From the NCBI GenBank assembly GCA_038750655.1, contig JBCDGZ010000059.1:1-43038 (forward strand): a DNA stretch of 43,038 nt, given 5' to 3'. Under the pieces are notes generated by a model. It was not told where the DNA came from. It saw only the letters and a list, made by a program, of their open reading frames with translations, and did no database searches. The stretch's first letter is position 1. Each line of letters starts with the position of its first letter. Both the position numbers and the translations under genes were made by a program. Positions 14,589 through 22,931 of this stretch are shown one piece after another. This DNA comes from JBCDGZ01 sp038750655 (GTDB lineage: Bacteria > Bacteroidota > Bacteroidia > Chitinophagales > Saprospiraceae).

Positions 14589-17468
14589 TTAGTTAACAAC
14601 CATGTGCTTTCCAACTCGCTGGCCTGCGGCCTCTAAGGTATAATAATACACCCCAGCACCGCCCAAGTCAGCAGCGTTCAGCTCCACCTCGTGATACCCC
14701 TGGTCATAACTGCCCTTGCGCTCTACCAGCAAACGCCCCAATGTATCGTAAACTTTTAGGCTCGTCGCCCCGGCCTCCGGCAGCGTAAAGCCTATCGTCG
14801 TCGTCTGACGGAAGGGATTCGGGCGATTGGCCTGTAAGCCGAAAGCAGTAAACGCCGTAGGCGCAGCAGGGTCAAAGCGCAGTTCAATATCGTGGATGCC
14901 AATGTCGGCAGGATCGGTTGCATCGCTGTAGGCCTCGGCCTGGAGGTAGTCGGTGCTGAGGGCCAGCAGCTCAGAAAGCTGCCCGTCGCGCAGTGCGCGC
15001 AGGCGCAGCGTAAACAGCGGCGTCTCTTCCATCGCCACAGCTTGGGCCTGACTCCAACTGGCCAGCAGCACGCCTCGATCGAGGAATTGCAGGCCAAAGT
15101 TATCGCGATTCCAGGCGGTTTGCCGCGGCTCTACTGCTTCGAAGGCCAAGGCCTGCGGGTCGAAGGAAAGAGCAAACTGACTACCGAGGGCCGCCGCCAT
15201 ATCATCACCGTAGAAGGTGATGTCGTAGCTTTGGCCGGCTTTTAGTGCTCGGTCGGGGCTGTGCAGCAACAGCGGCTGACTACGATAGCGATCTTCGGTA
15301 TTTTGTGAACTGAAGTTCTCTACATCAGCACTGCAATTGACATCGCCCATTTTTATCCCCACAAAATCGATAACACTCTGCTGCGTCAGCGAATCCAGGG
15401 TGATCTCCTCCGGAAAAGCTTCCAAGAAAGGATTGCTGGGATCGGGGAAGACGTAGTTGGCATCCACAAAACGCCAGGACTCGACATCGCCAAAATCGGT
15501 ATTGATGTACAGGATGACTTGGCGCAAGCGCACCAGATCGAAGGTCGTAATGGTATTAGAGCCGTTCAAATCGGCAGCAATGATTTTGTAGGGTGAACTC
15601 AAGGCCTCAACGCCCAAGATATGCTTGGCAATCAGCACCATATCAAAGGTCGTTACGCCGTTGAGCGGATTGATATTTTTAGAGGGACGAATCGTGTAGG
15701 GTCCGTCGAAGGTGATGCCAGGAAATCCAAACAGCTGGCCGGTATTCGGATTGAGGGAGAGGATGGCCTCATCGCCATCCGCATTGCTTACTCGCACGCT
15801 AACGCCTCCGATACCTTGGCCTTCTTCGTTCTCAAAATTAGCTGAAATATTAAAGCTATTGCCAGTAGAATCACAGTTCAAGATGACCCCAACCAAACAG
15901 CTGGAATAATTGTCTGCCTCATCCCAAACAAAAACGGTAAAACTCAAGGTAGAATCAGCGTCTGCGCAGGTCAGCCTACGGCTGCGATCAGCGCGATCGG
16001 TAGAAAAGGAAAAATCCAGGTCCTCGGCAGCCGTACAGTTGTCAACGCTTCCCAGATCGAAATCAGAGGCCCAGATGTCCACAAATCCTCCTGCGCTATT
16101 GGGCATAGGGATGGTCGAAATCCCTACTTCACAATAGGCCGTCGGTGGCTTACAATCTTCGATGGTGAAGTCGTAGCCGCAGATCGCGGCGTTGCCACAG
16201 CCATCTTCGGCTCCCCAGAGGATACGATGCGTACCGACCGGATAGAGGCCATCGGCCTGAGGGTTGGTGGCATCGAAAGTCGCTACGGGCAGATTGTTGG
16301 GGTTGGGGAAAGGATAAATGTTGCCCTGATTGTCGCTGTAGCCCAATAAATCTAGGTTGCCATCGTCAAAAAGGTCAATTTTATAATCAATGCGCAAGTC
16401 TGCATTCAAGGTACAATCATCGCTAATTTGTGGGCGCAGCTCAATGACGCCAGTGCAATCGTTGTCAGAATTTGGGTCGCCGAAGCCGCAGAAGGTCTGG
16501 TCTTCGCAGTTGGCAAAATCAGGAGCGTCTAGGTTAGACAGTTTGATAACTTGGGTAAAGGTCCACTCAAAAGGTCCATTATAAAGGCCATTCATTTGAT
16601 CATGGAACAAACACCAATCGATGAGTTTCCAAGTACGGAATACTTTTACACAAACGCTATCTACTGCCGGAAAAACCTGATCGGTATAGCTCGTAGCAAG
16701 CAAGGAGCAGCGATCGTCATCAACGCGCGGGCGGCGGTCCTGCTCGGAAGTAACGGGCAGGTTTTCGGGCAAAAACAAGTCGTTGCCCTGCTGCTGGCAA
16801 GTCGTAATGTCCACATTACAGGGCCATTCTACCAGCTTGGTGCGGTACTGCTGACTGCCGCCGATGTTAACCAAGTCACAGCTGCCTACATCGTTGGCGG
16901 TGAAGCGCCAGCAGACGGTAGGGACATAAAACTCTTTGCAATCGATGATATGAATGGTCTGCGAAGTGATGACTGGCCCGCTAGGGTGCTGCCGCCATTC
17001 GCGAATGATTTTACCCCGGCTGCAATTGAGCTGAGGAACGATATTTTGTTGCAGCGGAATTGTTCCGTGTCCCAACACATAACCATCGTAGCCCCAGAAA
17101 ATGCGATAGCTATCGTCATAACAGGGATCGGTGAAGATACTAGAAGGCGCAAATTCACTAAAGCGCGGATGAGCCGGACATACCCGATCGACGATATTGA
17201 TCGAATCACGACCGCCGGTAGTTCCTACCCGCACTCTACCAAAAATGGCGTTGAAGTCGTTGACGTATTGGTTAGGATCATTTGGATTGAAAGGAAAGGT
17301 AAAATCGCAACTGACCGTAATGTCCGGCAGAGGCTGTATAATGGCAAAATCGGCCTTCTCGGCTCTTGCGGAAGAAAGAAACAACAACAAAAAGAAGAGA
17401 GGGGTTGCACTGCGCAACAACGGAGAAATGATATTCTGTAAGCGATCTAGGTGTACAGATTCTTTCAT
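14589..17468 (-). CDS. T9SS type A surface protein with dockerin-like and cohesin-like domains (959 aa)
   Basis: A signal peptide covers about residues 1-36 (FFLLLFLSSARA). The mature part begins with the same block found mid-way in the 1653-aa protein (PDITVSCDFTFPFNP, then CPAHPRFSEFAP) and continues collinearly: IIDCKEFYVPT, FANCEDQTFCGFGDPNS, DDCTLNADLRIDYKID. The dockerin-like pair lies at about 593-656 (KNINPLNGVTTFD; DLNGSNTITTFD), the cohesin-like domain at about 734-866, and the type A tail (NRPNPFRQTT) at 875-959. It is the first gene of this cluster in the direction of transcription. Its upstream region has a TATATTTG box (17518-17511) but not the operator seen upstream of the other cluster genes. 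No catalytic domain was seen. Confidence 0.87.
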   Translation of the reverse strand: MKESVHLDRLQNIISPLLRSATPLFFLLLFLSSARAEKADFAIIQPLPDITVSCDFTFPFNPNDPNQYVNDFNAIFGRVRVGTTGGRDSINIVDRVCPAHPRFSEFAPSSIFTDPCYDDSYRIFWGYDGYVLGHGTIPLQQNIVPQLNCSRGKIIREWRQHPSGPVITSQTIHIIDCKEFYVPTVCWRFTANDVGSCDLVNIGGSQQYRTKLVEWPCNVDITTCQQQGNDLFLPENLPVTSEQDRRPRVDDDRCSLLATSYTDQVFPAVDSVCVKVFRTWKLIDWCLFHDQMNGLYNGPFEWTFTQVIKLSNLDAPDFANCEDQTFCGFGDPNSDNDCTGVIELRPQISDDCTLNADLRIDYKIDLFDDGNLDLLGYSDNQGNIYPFPNPNNLPVATFDATNPQADGLYPVGTHRILWGAEDGCGNAAICGYDFTIEDCKPPTAYCEVGISTIPMPNSAGGFVDIWASDFDLGSVDNCTAAEDLDFSFSTDRADRSRRLTCADADSTLSFTVFVWDEADNYSSCLVGVILNCDSTGNSFNISANFENEEGQGIGGVSVRVSNADGDEAILSLNPNTGQLFGFPGITFDGPYTIRPSKNINPLNGVTTFDMVLIAKHILGVEALSSPYKIIAADLNGSNTITTFDLVRLRQVILYINTDFGDVESWRFVDANYVFPDPSNPFLEAFPEEITLDSLTQQSVIDFVGIKMGDVNCSADVENFSSQNTEDRYRSQPLLLHSPDRALKAGQSYDITFYGDDMAAALGSQFALSFDPQALAFEAVEPRQTAWNRDNFGLQFLDRGVLLASWSQAQAVAMEETPLFTLRLRALRDGQLSELLALSTDYLQAEAYSDATDPADIGIHDIELRFDPAAPTAFTAFGLQANRPNPFRQTTTIGFTLPEAGATSLKVYDTLGRLLVERKGSYDQGYHEVELNAADLGGAGVYYYTLEAAGQRVGKHMVVN

Positions 17469-17634
17469 GAGATTACAGTTTTATAGCCGTACAAATGAGC
17501 TATTTGTATCCAAATATATTTTTCAAAGGGAAAACGGTTAAAGGGATGGAGTTCTAAGTATGAAATAGTTAGTGCAATTGTCGAGAAAAGGCGGGAAATC
17601 CGACATTGTCCAACAAATTTAAAGGAATTATTTG

Positions 17635-17665
17635 AAAAAAAAAAGCGGGAAAGTGATTTTCCCGC
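17635..17665 (-). terminator. Intrinsic terminator of the mscS-like gene
   Basis: On the minus strand GCGGGAAA (17665-17658) pairs with TTTCCCGC (17652-17645) around a 5-nt loop, followed by ten T residues (17644-17635). It lies 36 bp after the channel stop codon. It is the clearest terminator in the window. Confidence 0.9.
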
Positions 17666-17700
17666 CGTAAAAGAGAGGTTGGTTATAAGGTTTAGTTGGC

Positions 17701-18516
17701 TTAGATAGACTTCATTTCTACCCTGCGTTTTGGATAAGCGACGGCAATTCCGGCTTCGCCTAATGCCTTTTTGACATTGCGATAGGTACCGAAATACACC
17801 TCCCAGTAATCTTCAGGGGTGGCATAGGGGCGGACCGCCAGCAGGATATTGTTTTCCCCAAATTTTTCAATTTCTATCGTCGGCTCATCCGGAAGAATGC
17901 GGTCCGTTTCCAGAACGGCCTTTTCAATGATGGCACGAACTTTCTCAAAATCCTCCTCATAGGGCATGGCTACATTGAGGTCGACCCGCAGTTTGCCCTC
18001 GGTAGACAGGTTGGTCATAATGCCGCTCGTGGCAATTCCGTTGGGAATAATCACCCTCTTATTATCCAGTGAGGTGATGATGGTATTAAAGACCTGAATT
18101 TCGTTAACGTGACCAACAACATTTTGAATATCAACCAGATCACCTACTCGATAGGGCTTGAAAATCAGGATCATAACGCCGGCAGCAAAATGCCCCAGCG
18201 TGCCCTGCAGCGCCATACCGATGGCCAGCCCTGCCGCGGCGATTAGCGCAGCAAAAGCCGTCACTTCGATCCCTACAACACCCGCCGCCGAAATGACCAC
18301 TAAAATTTTAAGTAGTACGCTGACCAGTGATTTCAAAAAGGGTTGTACATCCTCATCCAGCCCAGAGTTATCCATCGCGCGACCAATCAGACGAATGACC
18401 CAAGAGACGATCCAAAAACCGATGATTAAAACGAGAATAGCACTGACGAGCTTGGGTGCCCATTGCACGGCCATATCAGCCATTCCCTGGACACTTTGGG
18501 AAAGATCAAGGTTCAT
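17701..18516 (-). CDS. MscS-family mechanosensitive channel
   Basis: A 271-aa inner-membrane channel that opens under membrane tension and lets solutes out during osmotic downshift. Three hydrophobic segments (about 18-40, 60-80, 85-115) are followed by the family signature: GLAIGMALQGTLGHFAAGV forms the pore helix and PYRVGDLVDI starts the beta domain. The cytoplasmic alpha/beta domain runs to the end. The length fits the minimal MscS form (E. coli MscS has 286 residues). It is a single-gene unit: divergent from typA and closed by a strong terminator. Confidence 0.93.
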   Translation of the reverse strand: MNLDLSQSVQGMADMAVQWAPKLVSAILVLIIGFWIVSWVIRLIGRAMDNSGLDEDVQPFLKSLVSVLLKILVVISAAGVVGIEVTAFAALIAAAGLAIGMALQGTLGHFAAGVMILIFKPYRVGDLVDIQNVVGHVNEIQVFNTIITSLDNKRVIIPNGIATSGIMTNLSTEGKLRVDLNVAMPYEEDFEKVRAIIEKAVLETDRILPDEPTIEIEKFGENNILLAVRPYATPEDYWEVYFGTYRNVKKALGEAGIAVAYPKRRVEMKSI

Positions 18517-18721
18517 AATAGTTAAGGTGTTTACTGTTTGGGTTAAAAATTATTTGTGCGTTTGTCCTTAAGACTGTCAAAAAAAGTCAAAGTAACACCC
18601 TCCTTAAAAAATATAATTGCCCCAAAAATACCCCTACCCAAATATTGCCAGCCTTTATTAAACTTATGTAAAATCACCATCGGTAGTTTCGATTACGATG
18701 GCATTAATCCATAAAATTGCC

Positions 18722-18729
18722 TAATTTTG
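18722..18729 (+). promoter_or_regulatory. Putative -7 box of typA
   Basis: TAATTTTG matches the Bacteroidota TAnnTTTG box, 19 bp before the typA start, so the leader would be short. No good TTTG was seen at the -33 position. Confidence 0.5.
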
Positions 18730-18748
18730 CGGCTTCAAATTTTGAATT

Positions 18749-20572
18749 ATGAGTACCAAGCAAGCTGAACAAGCGATCCGTAACATTGCCATCATTGCCC
18801 ACGTCGATCACGGCAAGACTACCCTGGTGGATAAGATTCTCTACCAGTGCAGTCTATTTAGAGAAAATGAGAACAAAGGAGAGCTGATCCTCGATAATAA
18901 TGACCTGGAACGAGAGCGTGGGATTACCATCCTGGCTAAAAATGTGGCGGTCAACTACAAAGGCGTGAAGATCAACATCATCGACACCCCTGGTCACGCC
19001 GATTTTGGTGGAGAAGTGGAGCGGGTACTCAATATGGCCGACGGCGTACTGTTACTCGTCGATGCCTTTGAAGGCCCCATGCCGCAGACTCGCTACGTGC
19101 TGAGCAAGGCCATCGCCCTGGGCCTCAAGCCTATCGTGGTCATCAATAAGGTAGACAAGGAAAACTGCCGCCCCGAAGAGGCGCAAGAGGACGTTTTTGA
19201 CCTGATGTTCAACTTGGAAGCGACCGAAGACCAGCTGGATTTCCCAACCGTCTATGGATCGGCGAAGAATGGCTGGATGGGGGAAGATTGGAAAACGCCG
19301 ACCAGCGATGTGCTCTACCTGCTGGATCAGATTGTCGAGCAAATTCCACCGCCGCCCTTCCGCGAGGGCACCCTGCAATTGCAAATTACTACCATAGATT
19401 ATTCTAACTACCTCGGACGGATTGCCATTGGGCGCATCAGCCGAGGCAGCATCCAGGCCAACCAGCCCATCTCGCTGGTTAAGCGCGATGGCAGCATCGC
19501 CAAATCCAGGGTCAAGGAGCTGTATACCTTCGCTGGCCTGGGTCGCGAGAAGGCCCAAGCCGTCCACTGCGGCGACCTCTGTGCCCTCAGCGGCCTGGAA
19601 AGCTTCGACATCGGCGATACCATCGCCGACTTCGAAACCCCCGAGGGCCTCCAACCCATCGCCATCGATGAGCCAACGATGAGCATGCTCTTCACCGTCA
19701 ACAACTCGCCCTTTTTCGGCAAAGAAGGCGACTACGTCACCTCTCGCCACCTACGCGATCGGCTGTTCAAAGAAACCGAAAAAAACCTGGCCCTCCGGGT
19801 CGAAGAAACCAGCTCGCCCGACTCCTACATGGTCTTTGGTCGCGGGGTGCTTCACCTCTCTGTTCTCATCGAAACCATGCGCCGCGAGGGCTATGAGCTG
19901 CAAATCGGCAAGCCCCGCGTCATCATCAAAGAGGTCGACGGCAAAAAGATGGAACCCATCGAACTGCTCAGCATCGACCTGCCCGAGCATATGTCTGGCA
20001 AAGTCATCGAGCTGGTCACCCAGCGCAAAGGCGAAATGGCCATCATGGAGCCTAAAGGCGACCTGATGCACCTCGAATTCGAAATTCCCTCGCGTGGCAT
20101 CATCGGCCTGCGTACGCAAATCCTCAACCAGACCGGAGGTGAAGCGACCATGACCCACCGCTTTGTCCGCTACGAGGGCTGGCGCGGCGACATCCATGGC
20201 CGCAACAAAGGCGTGCTGGTGGTCCACGAAACAGGAACGTCTATTCCCTTTGCCCTCTTCAAATTACAGGAGCGCGGCAAATTCTTCATCCCACCCGGCG
20301 TCGATGTCTACGAAGGCCAGATCGCCGGCGAGCACACCCGTGACAACGACCTGGTGGTCAATGTCGTCAAAACCAAGAAACTGACCAACATGCGGGCCTC
20401 CGGCTCTGACGATAAGGTCAAGCTGGCCCCGCCTATCGAGCTTTCCCTCGAACAGGCCCTGGAATACATCGATGATGATGAATATGTAGAAGTGACGCCA
20501 GACAGCATTCGAATGCGCAAAATCTACCTCAAGGAGCACGAACGCAAGCGGGCAGCGAACCCTAAGTTATAA
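18749..20572 (+). CDS. typA: Ribosome-associated GTPase TypA/BipA
   Basis: This 607-aa translational GTPase acts on the ribosome in stress and low-temperature growth and in 50S assembly. All GTPase motifs are intact: AHVDHGKTT (G1), RGITI (G2), DTPGHADFGGEV (G3), NKVDK (G4) and a G5 SAKNG. An EF-Tu-like domain 2, two EF-G-like domains and the BipA-specific C-terminal domain (RFVRYEGWRGDIHGR, then TRDNDLVVNVVKTKKLTNMR) follow in order. The length is typical of the family. The gene is more G+C-rich in its second half than the flanking secreted-protein genes. Confidence 0.97.
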   Translation: MSTKQAEQAIRNIAIIAHVDHGKTTLVDKILYQCSLFRENENKGELILDNNDLERERGITILAKNVAVNYKGVKINIIDTPGHADFGGEVERVLNMADGVLLLVDAFEGPMPQTRYVLSKAIALGLKPIVVINKVDKENCRPEEAQEDVFDLMFNLEATEDQLDFPTVYGSAKNGWMGEDWKTPTSDVLYLLDQIVEQIPPPPFREGTLQLQITTIDYSNYLGRIAIGRISRGSIQANQPISLVKRDGSIAKSRVKELYTFAGLGREKAQAVHCGDLCALSGLESFDIGDTIADFETPEGLQPIAIDEPTMSMLFTVNNSPFFGKEGDYVTSRHLRDRLFKETEKNLALRVEETSSPDSYMVFGRGVLHLSVLIETMRREGYELQIGKPRVIIKEVDGKKMEPIELLSIDLPEHMSGKVIELVTQRKGEMAIMEPKGDLMHLEFEIPSRGIIGLRTQILNQTGGEATMTHRFVRYEGWRGDIHGRNKGVLVVHETGTSIPFALFKLQERGKFFIPPGVDVYEGQIAGEHTRDNDLVVNVVKTKKLTNMRASGSDDKVKLAPPIELSLEQALEYIDDDEYVEVTPDSIRMRKIYLKEHERKRAANPKL

Positions 20573-20581
20573 AACAAACAT

Positions 20582-20611
20582 TTTGTGTTTTAAATTTTTC
20601 TGACTATCTTG
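20582..20611 (+). promoter_or_regulatory. Putative promoter of the DUF1761 gene
   Basis: TTTG at 20582-20585, a 19-bp spacer, and TATCTTG at 20605-20611 fit the Bacteroidota promoter layout, with one deviation in the -7 box. It lies in the typA-DUF1761 gap, 28 bp before the start codon. Confidence 0.5.
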
Positions 20612-20638
20612 ATCGGACATCAAAACAACTAACCAACT

Positions 20639-21133
20639 ATGAATGTCCTGATCTTACTGGCCGCCGCCGTCATCCCGATGATCATCGGGGCCATCTGGTA
20701 TAATCCCAAGGTATTGGGCAGCGCCTGGATGGCCGCCGCTGGTGTACGCGAAGAGCAACTACAGGAAGGTAATATTCTAGTGATCTTCGGTCTGGCCTTC
20801 CTCTTCAGCTTTTTCTTGGCCTTCGCCCTCTTCGGAGATGTGGTCCATCAAAGTTCCCTTTACTCCCTCTTCGTCACCCAACCCGAGTTCGAGCAGGAAG
20901 GCTCTGAGATGAAAGCCTACTTCGATAACTTTATGGAGCAATACGGCTATCTGCACCGCAGTTTTGGCCACGGCATCATCCACGGTATCGAATCTGCCAT
21001 CATCTACGCCCTGCCCTTTATCGGCATCATCGCACTGTTTGAGCGCCGAGGCTGGAAGTACATCCTCATTCACTTCGGTTACTGGTTGCTATCGCTGGCC
21101 CTGATGGGAGGCGTTATTTGCCAATATGCTTGA
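20639..21133 (+). CDS. DUF1761 family membrane protein
   Basis: A 164-aa integral membrane protein with about four hydrophobic segments (near 3-17, 48-65, 115-135, 140-160). The N-terminus contains the family feature IGAIWYNPKVLGSAWM, characteristic of DUF1761. The function of this family is unknown. It is followed after 15 bp by the RidA-like gene, so the two are likely co-transcribed. Confidence 0.85.
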   Translation: MNVLILLAAAVIPMIIGAIWYNPKVLGSAWMAAAGVREEQLQEGNILVIFGLAFLFSFFLAFALFGDVVHQSSLYSLFVTQPEFEQEGSEMKAYFDNFMEQYGYLHRSFGHGIIHGIESAIIYALPFIGIIALFERRGWKYILIHFGYWLLSLALMGGVICQYA

Positions 21134-21148
21134 TTAAAAAAACCAACT

Positions 21149-21712
21149 ATGCGTCTTATTCCCCTACTCTCCCTTTTGCTGGTATTCACCTGCTGTAGCC
21201 AGCCTGACCGCCCTAATTCCCAAGAAGTTGCCAAAGCGCAGGTGCCCAACTACGATCCGGAAGCCAAGCTTCAGGAGCTGGGCATTGAGCTGCCCCAGCC
21301 CTCCTCTCCCGTTGCCAACTATGTCAATGCGGTACGGACGGGCAATCTCATTTTTCTGGCGGGCAAAGGCCCCAAGATGGCCGATGGCAAGTACATTCAA
21401 GGGAAGGTAGGTGCAGACCTGACGGAAGAACAGGGCTATGCGGCAGCGCGACGCGTAGCGGAGCTGCAACTGGGGGTCCTCAAGGCCGAGCTGGGTAATC
21501 TCAATAAGGTCAAGCGCATTGTTAAGGTCTTGGGGATGGTCAACGCCACGCCGGAATTTACCAATCATCCCGAGGTCATCAATGGTTTTTCGGACTTGAT
21601 GGTGGAAGTTTTTGGGGAAAGAGGCAAGCACGCTCGTGCGGCGGTGGGCATGGGGTCCTTACCCAGAAATATTGCCGTGGAGATTGAGGCGATTGTAGAA
21701 GTCGAAGAATAA
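21149..21712 (+). CDS. RidA/YjgF-family lipoprotein
   Basis: A 187-aa RidA-superfamily protein (PF01042-like). Classical RidA hydrolyses reactive enamine/imine intermediates in the cytoplasm. This one has a lipoprotein signal, residues 1-14 followed by Cys15 in LVFTCC, so it should act outside the cytoplasm. The core runs from about 45 to 187: AGKGPKMADGKYIQGKVG, and GKHARAAVGMGSLPRN, whose Arg aligns with the active-site Arg of RidA. The family is otherwise about 125-155 residues; the extra N-terminus is signal and linker. The substrate outside the cytoplasm is unknown. Confidence 0.85.
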   Translation: MRLIPLLSLLLVFTCCSQPDRPNSQEVAKAQVPNYDPEAKLQELGIELPQPSSPVANYVNAVRTGNLIFLAGKGPKMADGKYIQGKVGADLTEEQGYAAARRVAELQLGVLKAELGNLNKVKRIVKVLGMVNATPEFTNHPEVINGFSDLMVEVFGERGKHARAAVGMGSLPRNIAVEIEAIVEVEE

Positions 21713-21746
21713 ATACCTTTTGCTGGTTCTTTTTCGTTTCAGCTAG

Positions 21747-22931
21747 ATGAACGCTATGTTACTCCACTCTCTTGCTGCTTTTTTACTATTGTTGTTGGGA
21801 AATACCTGCTTATCGGCCCAAAATTTATTGCCCAACCCTGGCTTTGAGGACATCAATGTTTGCCATAAATACCACGAGGAGTGTAGCCCGAAGGGCTGGC
21901 GGTCGACGACACCGAAGCTGGTGAAGTTTCATCGTTTTGATCCTTCGATAGCGCCGGGGGAAGCCCGGGAGGGATTGAATTACATGTCTTTGCTGCTCTA
22001 CGATAAGGCCCGGCCTGAGGATCGAAAATTTATTCAGACCGAACTGCTTTGTCCCTTAGATTCGGGGCGCTGGTATGAGTTTCAGGTTCACATCAAAAGC
22101 GAAAAATTTTGGTTTGCCCAGCTGGACATTGCTTTTCTGGACTCTATATTTTTTGAAAAGAAAAATCAGCCCCTGCTTGGCCTAGCTCCTACCCTGGGCC
22201 TTCCTATCCCCCCAAGCCTTCCCGCCAATCAATGGGTGTTCCTCAGCGGTCGCTTCCAAGCCAAAGGGACAGAACGCTTTCTCCTCATCGGTAATTTCTC
22301 CCCATCCGAACAACTGGCCATCCGTCCTCTCGACGAAAAAGCCTACCGCAAAGCAAAACGCCGCTATCAACCCAAACTGCGATTACTGTGCAGCATCGAC
22401 CAACTCTCCCTCCACCCCTCCGAGGGCGAAGTCAGCAACTGTGATCTGGCTGCCAGCCGCCAACGCATCTACCAAGATAGCTTCCGACACATCGCTCCCC
22501 CTCCACCCCAGCTCGTCGCTATCGCTCCGCCTCCTATCGATTCCACACCTCCCCCTCCTCCACCGCCTACGGCCCCTCCCAAACTAGTCACCGGCCAAAC
22601 CATCGTTCTCAATAATGTTAACTTCGAATCTGGTACCGCACAGCTCATCCCCGCCTCCTTTCCGGAGCTGCAAAATATCCGTCAGGCCCTACTCCAGCAT
22701 CCCAACCTCCACATCCTCATCAAGGGCCACACCGACGACGTTGGCTCCGCCAGCGACAACTGGCTGCTCTCCCGCGAACGGGCCAAAACCATCTACGATT
22801 ATCTGGCGAGGCAGGGTATCCACAAAGAGCGGCTGAGTTACCAGGGCTTCGGAGAAACGCAACCCATCGCCAGCAACGATACAGCAGCAGGGCGGCAGCT
22901 TAATAGAAGAGTGGAATTAGAAGTTAGGTGA
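21747..22931 (+). CDS. OmpA-family protein with jelly-roll-like N-terminal domain
   Basis: A 394-aa envelope protein. The signal peptide ends near residue 24 (CLSAQ). It is followed by NLLPNPGFE, the opening of a carbohydrate-binding-like beta domain common in Bacteroidota OmpA proteins, to about residue 230. A proline-rich linker lies at about 250-280, with runs of six and seven prolines. The C-terminal OmpA domain (290-394) has the peptidoglycan-binding motif GHTDDVGSASDNWLLSRERA and ends NRRVELEV. It likely tethers the outer membrane or a surface complex to the cell wall. Its last 8 bp overlap the convergent unknown gene. Confidence 0.9.
   Translation: MNAMLLHSLAAFLLLLLGNTCLSAQNLLPNPGFEDINVCHKYHEECSPKGWRSTTPKLVKFHRFDPSIAPGEAREGLNYMSLLLYDKARPEDRKFIQTELLCPLDSGRWYEFQVHIKSEKFWFAQLDIAFLDSIFFEKKNQPLLGLAPTLGLPIPPSLPANQWVFLSGRFQAKGTERFLLIGNFSPSEQLAIRPLDEKAYRKAKRRYQPKLRLLCSIDQLSLHPSEGEVSNCDLAASRQRIYQDSFRHIAPPPPQLVAIAPPPIDSTPPPPPPPTAPPKLVTGQTIVLNNVNFESGTAQLIPASFPELQNIRQALLQHPNLHILIKGHTDDVGSASDNWLLSRERAKTIYDYLARQGIHKERLSYQGFGETQPIASNDTAAGRQLNRRVELEVR

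Noticed and set aside
17469..17700. A fifth TACC-N8-GGTA promoter upstream of the 959-aa gene
   Set aside because: TATATTTG is present at 17518-17511, but no TACC or GGTA lies 22 bp upstream; the position reads AAGG.
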